DNA of 64,000 bases from Lachnospiraceae bacterium UBA4364. GTDB lineage: Bacteria; Bacillota; Clostridia; Lachnospirales; Lachnospiraceae. Made by a program: the position numbers and the translations under genes. The DNA lies in contig DGSK01000003.1 in NCBI GenBank assembly GCA_002393955.1, forward strand, positions 1 to 64,000, written 5' to 3'. Every line of letters begins with the position of its first letter. Position 1 is the first letter of the stretch. The notes beneath the pieces are model-generated. The model did not search any database. It was given only the letters and a program-made list of their open reading frames with translations, and was not told the origin of the DNA. Below, piece after piece: positions 40,126 through 49,581 of this stretch.

Positions 40126-40953
40126 ATGAAGATTTTTAGTCCGAGCAGTGAACAGATTGAGGAAATGCGTGGCGTCTGGGATGACAGCCTGATCGAACAG
40201 GTGAACAGCGGTGAATATCCTGCCCACGTATTTGTGGACGAAGAGGAAAATGAGCTGGTTGCATTATATGTGCTCAGTGTTAACTCTCAGATCGTCAATG
40301 TCGTAAATTATTATTGCAATTCGAAGTATGAGGATATGTTCGGAACACATGCTATGGTATTTGATGATATTTTAGATGTGGCTCAGAGCACAGGGATGAA
40401 TTCGATAGTCGTGCCTGTTGAGGCATTTGGTTATAAAGCACTTGCGGAGTATCTTGAGGATTTCGGTTTTACTAAGGAAAAAATTTCTTCAAAGCTTTCT
40501 GCAACTGTTGACAAGGTGGTTTCCTCCATTTACAAGGGAAAAGTACCTGCCGGTGTTAAATCGCTTTCAGAAGCAACAAAGGACGAGAAAAAGGCTATAC
40601 ATGAAATAGCAGGTGCCGAGCTTGAAGCAAGCATCAGCATCAATACCATGGATATAGACTTTGATGGTGAGTGCAGCTCTGTTCTTGTGAAAAACGGTGA
40701 GGTCGCAGGTTTTGCCCTCTGTTCATATAAGGGCGATTACGTATATCTTGATTATCTTTATATCGCGAAAAAGAGTCAGGCAGCAGGCATGGAAATGCTG
40801 GGTGTATCGGCAAACAAGGTTCTCGAAAAATATGGAAAGAAGATAAAGTTCGAGGCATTACTTGCAACCGATGAATCTGAAAAGCTTGCTAAGAAGCTGA
40901 TACCGGGCGGAAAGTATACGAATTTCACCCTTTATCGTTGGGATATAGCATAA
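40126..40953 (+). CDS. GNAT-like protein, possibly two acetyltransferase-fold halves
   Basis: 275 residues from ATG 40126 after GCGGAAGGAGGAAGCTTAC. Residues 1-130 and 150-275 each show strands followed by helices as in GNAT enzymes; the second half has VAGFALCSYKGDYVYLDYLY followed by a helix that could bind acetyl-CoA, although the usual Q/RxxGxG/A loop is weak (SQAAGMEMLG). It ends only 18 bases before the giant gene, so they are probably one operon and may act together. Substrate unknown. Confidence 0.55.
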   Translation: MKIFSPSSEQIEEMRGVWDDSLIEQVNSGEYPAHVFVDEEENELVALYVLSVNSQIVNVVNYYCNSKYEDMFGTHAMVFDDILDVAQSTGMNSIVVPVEAFGYKALAEYLEDFGFTKEKISSKLSATVDKVVSSIYKGKVPAGVKSLSEATKDEKKAIHEIAGAELEASISINTMDIDFDGECSSVLVKNGEVAGFALCSYKGDYVYLDYLYIAKKSQAAGMEMLGVSANKVLEKYGKKIKFEALLATDESEKLAKKLIPGGKYTNFTLYRWDIA

Positions 40954-40971
40954 AAACGGAGGACATATAAT

Positions 40972-43900
40972 ATGGATTTCAAAGAGAAAGAAAAAAAGGA
41001 AAATAAAGCGATCAACGCCCAGAATGAGCAGAAAAACGAGCAGCAGAATGTAGCTAATCAGCCTATTCAGCAGAATCCTGTAAATCAGGCTCAGCCTATC
41101 CAGCAGCAGAATAATAAAGATGCTAAAAAAGAGAAGGATAAGAAGAAAAGCAAGAAGAAGGATGCCAAGGCTGTTGAACGGGCAGAGGAAGAGGTAATCC
41201 CTGAGGTTAAAGCGGATTCCATGGAGGCTGCTGAGGGTGAATACATGGACTTCCTGCTTAAGCAGAAAGGCTTCCAGAATACCAGCTATAAAGACAAGAA
41301 GTTCAGTGTGAGCAACAAGCCCGATCTTCTCCGCGTCAATAGCTTTATGAATAATCAGCTTCATGAAGAAAATTATCTGGATGTAAGCTGGTCTCTTACC
41401 AAGAAGGAATTACAGATGATCCGGGATAAGAGGAACAAGTGCTGGTTCTTTGCGGATTCAAGAGCTAATAAGCTTGAGAAGAAACTTAAGAAGAATCGAA
41501 ATTTCCAGATTGCAGCAGGTATGTTTGCACAGCACAGAGAGATTCTTGAAACTGCAGCAAAGGAGCTTAAGAGCGGCAAGGAGTCAGAGTTTGAAAAGTT
41601 TGGTATGCGTTCATCAAAGGAAATGTATGCCGAAATGACAGAGCTTCTTAAGCAGACATATGTTAAGAGCCAGGGAAAGGCAGCTGTAAAGGGATTCTTT
41701 GGCTGGAAGCCTGATAGTGAAGTCAATATGGCATATGTTGCAAAGCAGGCTACAATGAGTAATATTTTCTGTGAAAATAAGCTCAAGGAATTTGCAAATC
41801 TCAATATTGTAGCAAACCGTGAAATAGATAAGACAGTCCAGGCCAGGATGCTGTCTTACTGTAAGCTCGGTTATAACAGCAACATGGTCCTGTATGAGTG
41901 CATGGAGAATAAAGGACACAAGATGACTGCCAAGCTTAAGGAAGATGCAAAGAGAAGAGCAAGCCAATTTGAGATGATGCAGTTCTTTGTGGAAAATGCG
42001 CATAAGCCTGAATTTTTTGAGGCAGGAATAGTTACATGGGGTCAGATGTTCAAGGAGGCCAGTGAAGCGGCTGACTATGCAGGCGCCGGCAATATGGCTA
42101 AGGGCGAAAAGAATGCATATTATAACGCTCTCCTTAGCGGTATTCTTACCAACAAGATCCGTCAGGCTAAGATGAAGCTTAACGGCTGGTATGAGCTTAA
42201 GGATAAGACTGCAGAGGATGCCCAGATAGAAAATGCAGCTAAACAGGGCGAGAAGAAGGAAGAGAAGAAAGAAGAGAAAAAAGAAGAGAAGAACGTAGAA
42301 GGTAAGCAGGAAGAGAAGAAAGAAGAAAAGAAAGAAGAGGGCAAGAAGGACGAAAAGAAAGCCGAGAAAAAGAAGAAAGGGAAAGAGAAGCCCGATCCTT
42401 TCGGAAGAACCAAGGAACAGATAGCTTTCGATGCTGAGCTGTCTAGGGCTCATAATAAGCTTATTGGATATGGTGAGGAAAGACAGAAGCAGCAGGATGC
42501 GATGAAGAAGCAGGAGACATCCGTATGGAAAGCTGTATGGGGCTGCTGCAATACAATGAGCGAAAGCGTGGACGATGACACAAAGCTTGCTGATGAAAGA
42601 TGGATAAGGGGTGTTACTCACAATGATATCGATCTTATGAAGGATCGTCTTGATGATATAAATAATACTGTTACTAATTTTGTATTCTCAGATGAGATGA
42701 TGACTGATCCTGAAAGTTATCTCAGGGGCAACCTGAAGGAATACCTGAAGCTTCGCGGATATTTCACAGCATACGAGAAGTTAAGTGACTTAAGCATGTT
42801 TGGAGAGACTAAAAAGTACTCTGCAATAGATAATTATTTCTCTCAGGCAAGAGGAAAGTACCTGTGGGTATTTGGCGACCAGCAGACCAGGGCGATCGAC
42901 AAGAACCGTATTGCACCCTGGAAGGCTTTCCAGGCATTTGCCGACAGGCTCCTTAAGCAGAAAGGGATCAATCCTGACAATACCGGCTTGGTAAGCGGTT
43001 ATGCTACATTTGATCAGTGGAAAGATGCCCAGTTCAAGAATGAAGATGAAAAGAAGAAAGAGCTGGATAAGGTAGTAAAAACTATCAAGGAAAAGAATGC
43101 ACTGATCCTGAAGGATCAGTTCAGGATGAATTATGCCTATGTTTTCGGCTTTGAGGATGAAAAGGGCAATATTGATATAGGCTTTGAGAGGAAGATCAGA
43201 GAGGCATTCGGCAAGGATGTTACAAGCGTTGATGATACCCTGAAAACTCTCAGGGAGATGAAGCCTAATCTTCAGGGCGCTATCGAAAATATGGCGGGAA
43301 TGCTTGAGTACATGACCAAATATCCGGTTGAGGAGTTCCCGGCTATGTACAAGGGGCTGGATGTTTTTGACAGCAAGAAGGAAACCGCAGCATCCCTGAT
43401 GAGGAAGCTTGAGGTTTGGAAGCTGAGATACGGCTCATATACAACCTTCATAGATAAGTATGACGCTGGTGACAAAAATGCGAAAAAGCTTGTTGAAGAA
43501 GGTATAGCAGAAAAGATTGACTGCCAGGAGCTGCTTAAGAGAGCTGAGGAAACCGCAATTGCTGAAAATGCAGTAAAGGGCGGTGACTATAAGACCTTCC
43601 GCGGTGTTAACCGTATGAGGGAGTATGTAGATACATTTAAGGAATATGGCTATCATAAGGACTATGCTACCGCAACGAAATTTGTGGCAGACTTTAAGTT
43701 CACTAAAGAATGGGATAAGCCGGATTTTGTATATGCAAATATCGAGACATACTCACGCCTGATACTCAGTATCGATACGATAGAGAATTTTGGCAAAGAG
43801 GTTGTTGAAGAATCCACACCTGCATACAAGAATAAGCTTTTATCGACTATTGAATTCTTTAAGGCTTACAGACGGCACATGAACCATCAGCTGGTACAGA

Positions 43901-46900
43901 AGTATAAGATCAATCCCGAACAGATGGCTTATGCTACGGATGAGATGGTTGAGAAGGCCAAGGCTTATCTGGCACCTGATCAGAAGAAGGAGCCTGAGCA
44001 TAAGCGCTTTAAGAATATCAGAAATGCATTTGGTTTAAAGTGCTGGCAGGAAGATCATGCTGAGGATGGCTTTAAGATGTCTGACTATGTATATGACAAG
44101 AAGCTCATAGAGTTCGGACGTCAGGAGCTTCAGCGTAAGGACTATGAGGCCAAGATACTTGAGGGCAAGGCAGAGTATATAGATTACCTGCGCCTGCTCG
44201 TAATCAAGACCAGACAGCTTAATGCTAAGAATCTTCCGGAGAAGCAGAAGGAAGTATTCAAGGGTCAGATTAAGAACCTTGCATACAGGGCGTATACATG
44301 CATGGCAAACGAAAAGTTCAGCAGGCCCAGAAATGCCATTAAGTCGAGTGACAATGAAATAACCAATACGGTACTCATGGACTATATGTACAGGGATGAG
44401 CTTAAAGATGATGTGGACTATCTTGGAATCCTTGAAAAGGCATATAAGAGCGAGCTGACGAACAAGTGGCAGGGTGATGTTGAGAGACAGAATAAGCAGC
44501 AGGAATCCGCTACGAATTATCATAATAGCCTTGGCATGAAACGCGAAAGAGAAAGCTCTAAGTTTGTAGACCGCAAGGAGGCAGAGCTTATAAGCATTGA
44601 TGCGGATCTCAGGGCAAAGCTTGTAAAAGAACTGGAAAAAGAAATTGAAAAGCCTGAGAACGCTGAAGCAAAGGCAAAGTTTGAAGAAATAATTGCGGAC
44701 ATTAAGGCGGATAATGATCATGGTCGGTTTGCAATATTTGTAATGTGCAATACTAAGGACAAGTTTATTAAAAAGTATGGCGCAGGACTGTCAGAAAAGA
44801 CAAAGGATCTGATCAGAAAAGTACATGTTTCCTCGTATTATGCAGGTCAGCTCCAGTTTGATCCGGATGAAGTCAGGTCTGCGGATCAGAAGATTGAAGA
44901 TCTGTGCAAGGCATTTTCGACTTTTGAGCAGATTGATAAAGTCAGAGAAATGGAAAAGAGCGGAAAAGACAAGACTGACTTTGAGGAGTATAACAGGCAG
45001 AAAGAAAAGCTTACATTCATGTCTGATGTTGAAGATGATATGAACATGGCTAATAGACAGATTTCCGAGTCATCGCTTCCTACATATTACAAGCTGTGTA
45101 ATGATGCGGATATTCTCAGTAACTTTGTAAACGAGCATTCATTTGTAAATGCTGAAGCAGAGGAATCCTTAAGGAAGCGTATTGCATCACTGGAGGAAGT
45201 AAATGCGGTAGCAAACAGAAAGGAGAGGCTTGCTGTTTCAAAGTCAGCTAAGGATCTTGTCTTTGCACTGTCGAGAAAGGGACAGTTTAAGGATGGAAAC
45301 AGCCTGAGCTTTGCAATTGATAATCTCCTTCGTTTCAGAGGTGTTACACTGACACAGTCGACCATCGAGAACTGGAAGCCCGGCGTGGGTAATCTGCAGA
45401 AGCTTGATGATAAGCGTATGGCTGACCTGGATAAGATGGCTGAGAGACTGGCAAAGGGTGATGTTGAGATGGGCGACTATGCAGGAATGATCACCAAAGT
45501 AATGCCTGATGTGGTTATCCGTCAGAAGAAATTCGCCAGCAATAAGCTCACAGATGAGAATATCAACAACTTTAAGACCACTGTCATTGATGCACTGACA
45601 AAGGATAAGACACCCGTTGCCCTTAAGATGAACGGAAAGTATTATACTGTCACAAGTTATGATGAAAAGACCGGAGAAGTTAAGGTTGAATATCAGAATG
45701 AGGCGGCAAGGTCAATAAAGCTTGAAGCTCTTTTCAACGAGGCTTCAATGAAAGCACCTGAGAATGCAACAGCTGAGGAGAAAAAGAAATACAACACCGG
45801 CATAGAGGTGACATGGCTTAAGGATATCCAGTTTGCTGAGGATACGATTGTGCACCTTAAGGATTATGAGGGCGGCAAAGATGGAGTGGGCGCTCATAAG
45901 AAGGGTGATATAGAAGAAAACTATAAGATATTCAGTGAAGAAGAAAAGGCAAAGTACCGTAAACTGGATCCGTCAAGCAATAAAATGTTTGCCTTGGAGG
46001 ATCTTGTGCACAACAGCTTATTTGATCCGATATCCACAAAGGTAATAAAGGATGCTTCAGGTAATTTCATATACTTTGACAACGATGGCAAGGCTGTCAT
46101 AAAGGACGATAAGCTTGCGAAGTATGGAAAGAATATACCTATGGACGCACTTTGCATAAAGGAACAGGGCCAGGATGATGTTGAGAGTGACATTACAATA
46201 TATCCTGAAACCTATGCCGAGACTACAAAGGTTAAGAGCAAAGATATAAGCAGGCTGAATGAGTATCTCTACAAGGACAATAAGTCAAAGGTTATTTATG
46301 AAGCTTCTGCATTAGCGCTTCAGGCACAGAGACAGTCTGTACCTCAGATTATTGAGAATCTGAAGCTGGAAGCTGTACAGAGAACCTTTATAGCTGCTCA
46401 GATGGAGGTAGACCGCTTAAAGGATGATAAGAAGAAGATCAGCGATACAGAGGGCTTTGATCTGACCTGCAATATGGTAAATACAGGTAAGGAGTATGAT
46501 AAATACGAATCCACAAGGAAGCAGATGGATGAGTCTGCCAAGAATGCCAAGAATTCAAGAAAGCCTGCAATTACCGAAATTCCCAAGGTTAAACAGGAAG
46601 CTCTTGACTATGGCGAGAAATTCAAAATTGCATTAGAGGAAGGAAAAATTGAATATGCAGCGACCCTTTATTCCCTTGCTTTAAACAGGATCAATTCCCT
46701 TAATCAGGTGATGGGCTTCAAGGAAAGATGGAATTTCTCAGACCGTATTTCAAAGAAGATCATGGATAAGCTCTACAAGCAGAAATATGACGTGGTACGC
46801 AAAAATTACATTGATGCAGCAGATAAGCTTGGTGAATATGATGCAAAGATGGCAAAAATCGACAAAAAGGTCGGCAAGCTGGAAGCTAATAATGTCAAAG

Positions 46901-49461
46901 GTGTAGCATACAAGTATACTGTTCAGGATCTTCCGGAAATATTCAGAGTTACTGATGATCCGGCTATCATCAAAGCGCTGCTCAAGAGCAAGGTGCCTCT
47001 GCTGTCCGAGTCCAGGAAGGAACTTGAAAACCGTCTTGCTGCAATAAAGAAGATCAACGGAAGCAAGACGAGAGATGAATTCAGCGCAGATGTAAAATCT
47101 ACGGTAGAGACAAGGGTAGAAGCTACCAAGCAGGCAAGTTCAAAGAACAGGAAGCTTCTGAATACTGCATCAGAGACAGACTTAAAGATCTGTGTTGAGA
47201 TCAATAATATAAATAATAGTCTGGATGCATTGAAAAAAGAAGTGTCCGTTAAGGAGGCTATTCTCAACGGTAAAGATAAGAAAGCTAAAAAGACCGTAGA
47301 CAAGAAAGCTCTTGCAAAGCAGAAAAAACAGATTGAAGAACTGACAAAAGAACGTGATGCTAAGAGGGAAGAGCGGAAGGGACTGAATGAGGAGCTGGCA
47401 AATATTCCTGAAAATGAAAAGAAAAACGTTATTGAATATAAGCTGCAGTATGATTTAAGCAAGCTGAAGAAGAAGCATGTGGCTAAACTGAATGGAGTGG
47501 CAGACACTGCAGGAACGATGCTCATGCTGGTTACCGGAAAAGAAGTGGATTCAGAGCTGCTTTCCGCATACAGACCTGCTATGGATATCACAAAGGAAAT
47601 GGATGATGATTGTATCAAGTATCGTCAGGCGCTTTCAAACGGAAGATTAAACAGTCTGGGTGATTATGCAGATCTTACAAACAGCATACTTAATAATACC
47701 TGCCTGCAGCAGTATGAATTTGATGTAAGGGAGCTCAGGGACAAGAAACGCGGAAATGAGGCAAAGATGCAGCTGCTTGCAAAGGTGAAGCAGTACATTA
47801 CCCTTTCAATGCAGAACTCCAAATCACCTATAGCTATCCAGAATCCCGGCGGAGGGTACAAGCTGATCGTCGGCTTTACAGACAAAGGTGATGTAATGGA
47901 AGACAAGGTGAAGTTTGTGGACATTGGTGAGGGTGGTCATCTCTACGAGTCGGATATGTACCTGGAAGACCTTACTGCCGGAATTAATATTAAGGGGACA
48001 GGTGACACCATATCAATGTTTGCTTTCAACGATATAGAAAAGGGTAAAAACCTCCTTCCCTCTAACGGTAGTATCAAATATGATGCGAAGACCGGAGAAA
48101 TCGCAAAAGTATCAGGCAATGAGGAAGGCAGTGCTCACCGCAGCCATACAGTGGAATTCTGCAACACTCAGGTCGAGGGATTAAAGATCAGGTCATTCTT
48201 CCCTAACACCATAAAAGGTGATAAGGGTGCAGAAGAGAGCCTTGAGAAGGTACCTGTTTCCGATCCTGAGGCAATAGAGGCACTTCTTATCAACAGGAAG
48301 GAAACTCCTGAGGAGAAGCGTGCGGATGAAGCAGCTCTTATGAGCAGCATCAGGCATTTTGCAGAAGGTGGAAGCAAGATGGAGATAAGAGATCTTCCTG
48401 ATAACTACCGCCTGACAGGCAATCTCGAAAAACTGAATTACCTTATCTCTCATCACTCAGACGCCTTTTCTGCTGAAGCGATCAAGGAGCTTAGGGATAG
48501 AAGGGATGCTATTGAAGAAATCAATATGCTTAAGTCCCAGTATAAGTACACGACTACCAAGACAAAGGAGAAACAGCTTGAGGGAGACATACATGAGGTA
48601 AGGCTTAACATAAAGTATGACGGATCAAATTCGAAAACCGCCGGAAGCTGGTCTGATGCCATGAGTTTCCTGCTCTCCTCAAGAGGACTTAAAGTGCCTG
48701 CCGAGCTGCTTTCAAAATGCAACCCGGATGTCAACTATCATATAAAGGTTAACACCAAGGACAGGTTTGAAAATGATCCTAAGAGAGACATGAAGAACTT
48801 AGAGAATCACGTAGATATACTGGCAAGGGTAATGCAGGATGTAAGCCTGGAAGTTGCTGAATATGACATTGACAAGAATGTGGAAGAAGAGGATACTATC
48901 AGAGAAATCAAGAGTTATATTCTTGGGAGGATGCAGGAAGATGGAAGCTCCGTTGTACTGAAAATGCCTGAAGATGCCGAAATGTACCGTAATATCGTTG
49001 GTGTAAGAGGGGATTCACTGATAATCAGATCATCTGTTGGAATGGATTATGAAGATGTATATCAGGGCAATACTTACACGGACGAGTATATTGAAAAGAC
49101 ATTCGGCGGACAGTCTCTGGAGTATGAGATGCCTATAAGCGAACTGGCAGGAAAAAAGTTCTCATTAATGTCACTGTCAAAATCTTATGATGAAAAGAGT
49201 ATGACAAATAAGCGCGGCGCTATGGTAACGCTGTCAAAAGCAATGTGCAAGCAGGATAAGTATAATGACGGTGCGATAGGTCAGATGAGAATGCATCACA
49301 AAGATAGTGCTCCTCAGGAACTCCAGATAGGTGGAAAAAAGACCGGTATCAAAGTAAAGACTGAAAGCTGGATATCCAGGCAGTACATAGTAGATCATTT
49401 TGATGACGCTGATGATATGATGGATGTCGAAAAAAAGAAAGCAAAAAAGAGTGAGAAATAA
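40972..49461 (+). CDS. Giant 2829-residue cytoplasmic protein with threefold repeat, unknown function
   Basis: Start ATG after ACGGAGGACATATAAT. There is no signal peptide, membrane helix or surface anchor. A Gln/Asn/Lys-rich head (residues 1-70) is followed by helical regions and a Lys/Glu low-complexity stretch at about 423-475. From residue 1364 on, a module recurs at about 1364, 1985 and 2473. Each copy begins LPxxYRL-like, runs into an LxxRxxxIxxIN helix, then RGxxV, and closes with a strand unit, seen as KTPVALKMNGKYYTV, KSPIAIQNPGGGYKLIVGF and GSSVVLKM followed by YRNIVGV. No catalytic motif was recognised. It is probably cotranscribed with the GNAT-like gene. Confidence 0.85.
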   Translation: MDFKEKEKKENKAINAQNEQKNEQQNVANQPIQQNPVNQAQPIQQQNNKDAKKEKDKKKSKKKDAKAVERAEEEVIPEVKADSMEAAEGEYMDFLLKQKGFQNTSYKDKKFSVSNKPDLLRVNSFMNNQLHEENYLDVSWSLTKKELQMIRDKRNKCWFFADSRANKLEKKLKKNRNFQIAAGMFAQHREILETAAKELKSGKESEFEKFGMRSSKEMYAEMTELLKQTYVKSQGKAAVKGFFGWKPDSEVNMAYVAKQATMSNIFCENKLKEFANLNIVANREIDKTVQARMLSYCKLGYNSNMVLYECMENKGHKMTAKLKEDAKRRASQFEMMQFFVENAHKPEFFEAGIVTWGQMFKEASEAADYAGAGNMAKGEKNAYYNALLSGILTNKIRQAKMKLNGWYELKDKTAEDAQIENAAKQGEKKEEKKEEKKEEKNVEGKQEEKKEEKKEEGKKDEKKAEKKKKGKEKPDPFGRTKEQIAFDAELSRAHNKLIGYGEERQKQQDAMKKQETSVWKAVWGCCNTMSESVDDDTKLADERWIRGVTHNDIDLMKDRLDDINNTVTNFVFSDEMMTDPESYLRGNLKEYLKLRGYFTAYEKLSDLSMFGETKKYSAIDNYFSQARGKYLWVFGDQQTRAIDKNRIAPWKAFQAFADRLLKQKGINPDNTGLVSGYATFDQWKDAQFKNEDEKKKELDKVVKTIKEKNALILKDQFRMNYAYVFGFEDEKGNIDIGFERKIREAFGKDVTSVDDTLKTLREMKPNLQGAIENMAGMLEYMTKYPVEEFPAMYKGLDVFDSKKETAASLMRKLEVWKLRYGSYTTFIDKYDAGDKNAKKLVEEGIAEKIDCQELLKRAEETAIAENAVKGGDYKTFRGVNRMREYVDTFKEYGYHKDYATATKFVADFKFTKEWDKPDFVYANIETYSRLILSIDTIENFGKEVVEESTPAYKNKLLSTIEFFKAYRRHMNHQLVQKYKINPEQMAYATDEMVEKAKAYLAPDQKKEPEHKRFKNIRNAFGLKCWQEDHAEDGFKMSDYVYDKKLIEFGRQELQRKDYEAKILEGKAEYIDYLRLLVIKTRQLNAKNLPEKQKEVFKGQIKNLAYRAYTCMANEKFSRPRNAIKSSDNEITNTVLMDYMYRDELKDDVDYLGILEKAYKSELTNKWQGDVERQNKQQESATNYHNSLGMKRERESSKFVDRKEAELISIDADLRAKLVKELEKEIEKPENAEAKAKFEEIIADIKADNDHGRFAIFVMCNTKDKFIKKYGAGLSEKTKDLIRKVHVSSYYAGQLQFDPDEVRSADQKIEDLCKAFSTFEQIDKVREMEKSGKDKTDFEEYNRQKEKLTFMSDVEDDMNMANRQISESSLPTYYKLCNDADILSNFVNEHSFVNAEAEESLRKRIASLEEVNAVANRKERLAVSKSAKDLVFALSRKGQFKDGNSLSFAIDNLLRFRGVTLTQSTIENWKPGVGNLQKLDDKRMADLDKMAERLAKGDVEMGDYAGMITKVMPDVVIRQKKFASNKLTDENINNFKTTVIDALTKDKTPVALKMNGKYYTVTSYDEKTGEVKVEYQNEAARSIKLEALFNEASMKAPENATAEEKKKYNTGIEVTWLKDIQFAEDTIVHLKDYEGGKDGVGAHKKGDIEENYKIFSEEEKAKYRKLDPSSNKMFALEDLVHNSLFDPISTKVIKDASGNFIYFDNDGKAVIKDDKLAKYGKNIPMDALCIKEQGQDDVESDITIYPETYAETTKVKSKDISRLNEYLYKDNKSKVIYEASALALQAQRQSVPQIIENLKLEAVQRTFIAAQMEVDRLKDDKKKISDTEGFDLTCNMVNTGKEYDKYESTRKQMDESAKNAKNSRKPAITEIPKVKQEALDYGEKFKIALEEGKIEYAATLYSLALNRINSLNQVMGFKERWNFSDRISKKIMDKLYKQKYDVVRKNYIDAADKLGEYDAKMAKIDKKVGKLEANNVKGVAYKYTVQDLPEIFRVTDDPAIIKALLKSKVPLLSESRKELENRLAAIKKINGSKTRDEFSADVKSTVETRVEATKQASSKNRKLLNTASETDLKICVEINNINNSLDALKKEVSVKEAILNGKDKKAKKTVDKKALAKQKKQIEELTKERDAKREERKGLNEELANIPENEKKNVIEYKLQYDLSKLKKKHVAKLNGVADTAGTMLMLVTGKEVDSELLSAYRPAMDITKEMDDDCIKYRQALSNGRLNSLGDYADLTNSILNNTCLQQYEFDVRELRDKKRGNEAKMQLLAKVKQYITLSMQNSKSPIAIQNPGGGYKLIVGFTDKGDVMEDKVKFVDIGEGGHLYESDMYLEDLTAGINIKGTGDTISMFAFNDIEKGKNLLPSNGSIKYDAKTGEIAKVSGNEEGSAHRSHTVEFCNTQVEGLKIRSFFPNTIKGDKGAEESLEKVPVSDPEAIEALLINRKETPEEKRADEAALMSSIRHFAEGGSKMEIRDLPDNYRLTGNLEKLNYLISHHSDAFSAEAIKELRDRRDAIEEINMLKSQYKYTTTKTKEKQLEGDIHEVRLNIKYDGSNSKTAGSWSDAMSFLLSSRGLKVPAELLSKCNPDVNYHIKVNTKDRFENDPKRDMKNLENHVDILARVMQDVSLEVAEYDIDKNVEEEDTIREIKSYILGRMQEDGSSVVLKMPEDAEMYRNIVGVRGDSLIIRSSVGMDYEDVYQGNTYTDEYIEKTFGGQSLEYEMPISELAGKKFSLMSLSKSYDEKSMTNKRGAMVTLSKAMCKQDKYNDGAIGQMRMHHKDSAPQELQIGGKKTGIKVKTESWISRQYIVDHFDDADDMMDVEKKKAKKSEK

Positions 49462-49477
49462 GAAGTAACCATCAAGA

Positions 49478-49513
49478 GGGCGGTCTCGCCGAGAGGGGAG
49501 ACCGTCTTTTTTA
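49478..49513 (+). terminator. Terminator after the giant gene
   Basis: GGCGGTCTC pairs with GAGACCGTC around a purine-rich loop, followed by a run of T. It separates the giant gene from the signalling operon. Confidence 0.88.
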
Positions 49514-49581
49514 TATTTATTATTTATTGTAAAATAGTTGTATAATTCATTTAGTATCGGCTTTGCAGCGGGGCACTTATC

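Noticed and set aside
46923..47618. 231-residue Ser/Phe-rich minus-strand frame within the giant gene.
   Set aside because: Antisense shadow of Lys/Glu-rich coding sequence, which produces Ser/Phe/Leu-rich reverse translations.
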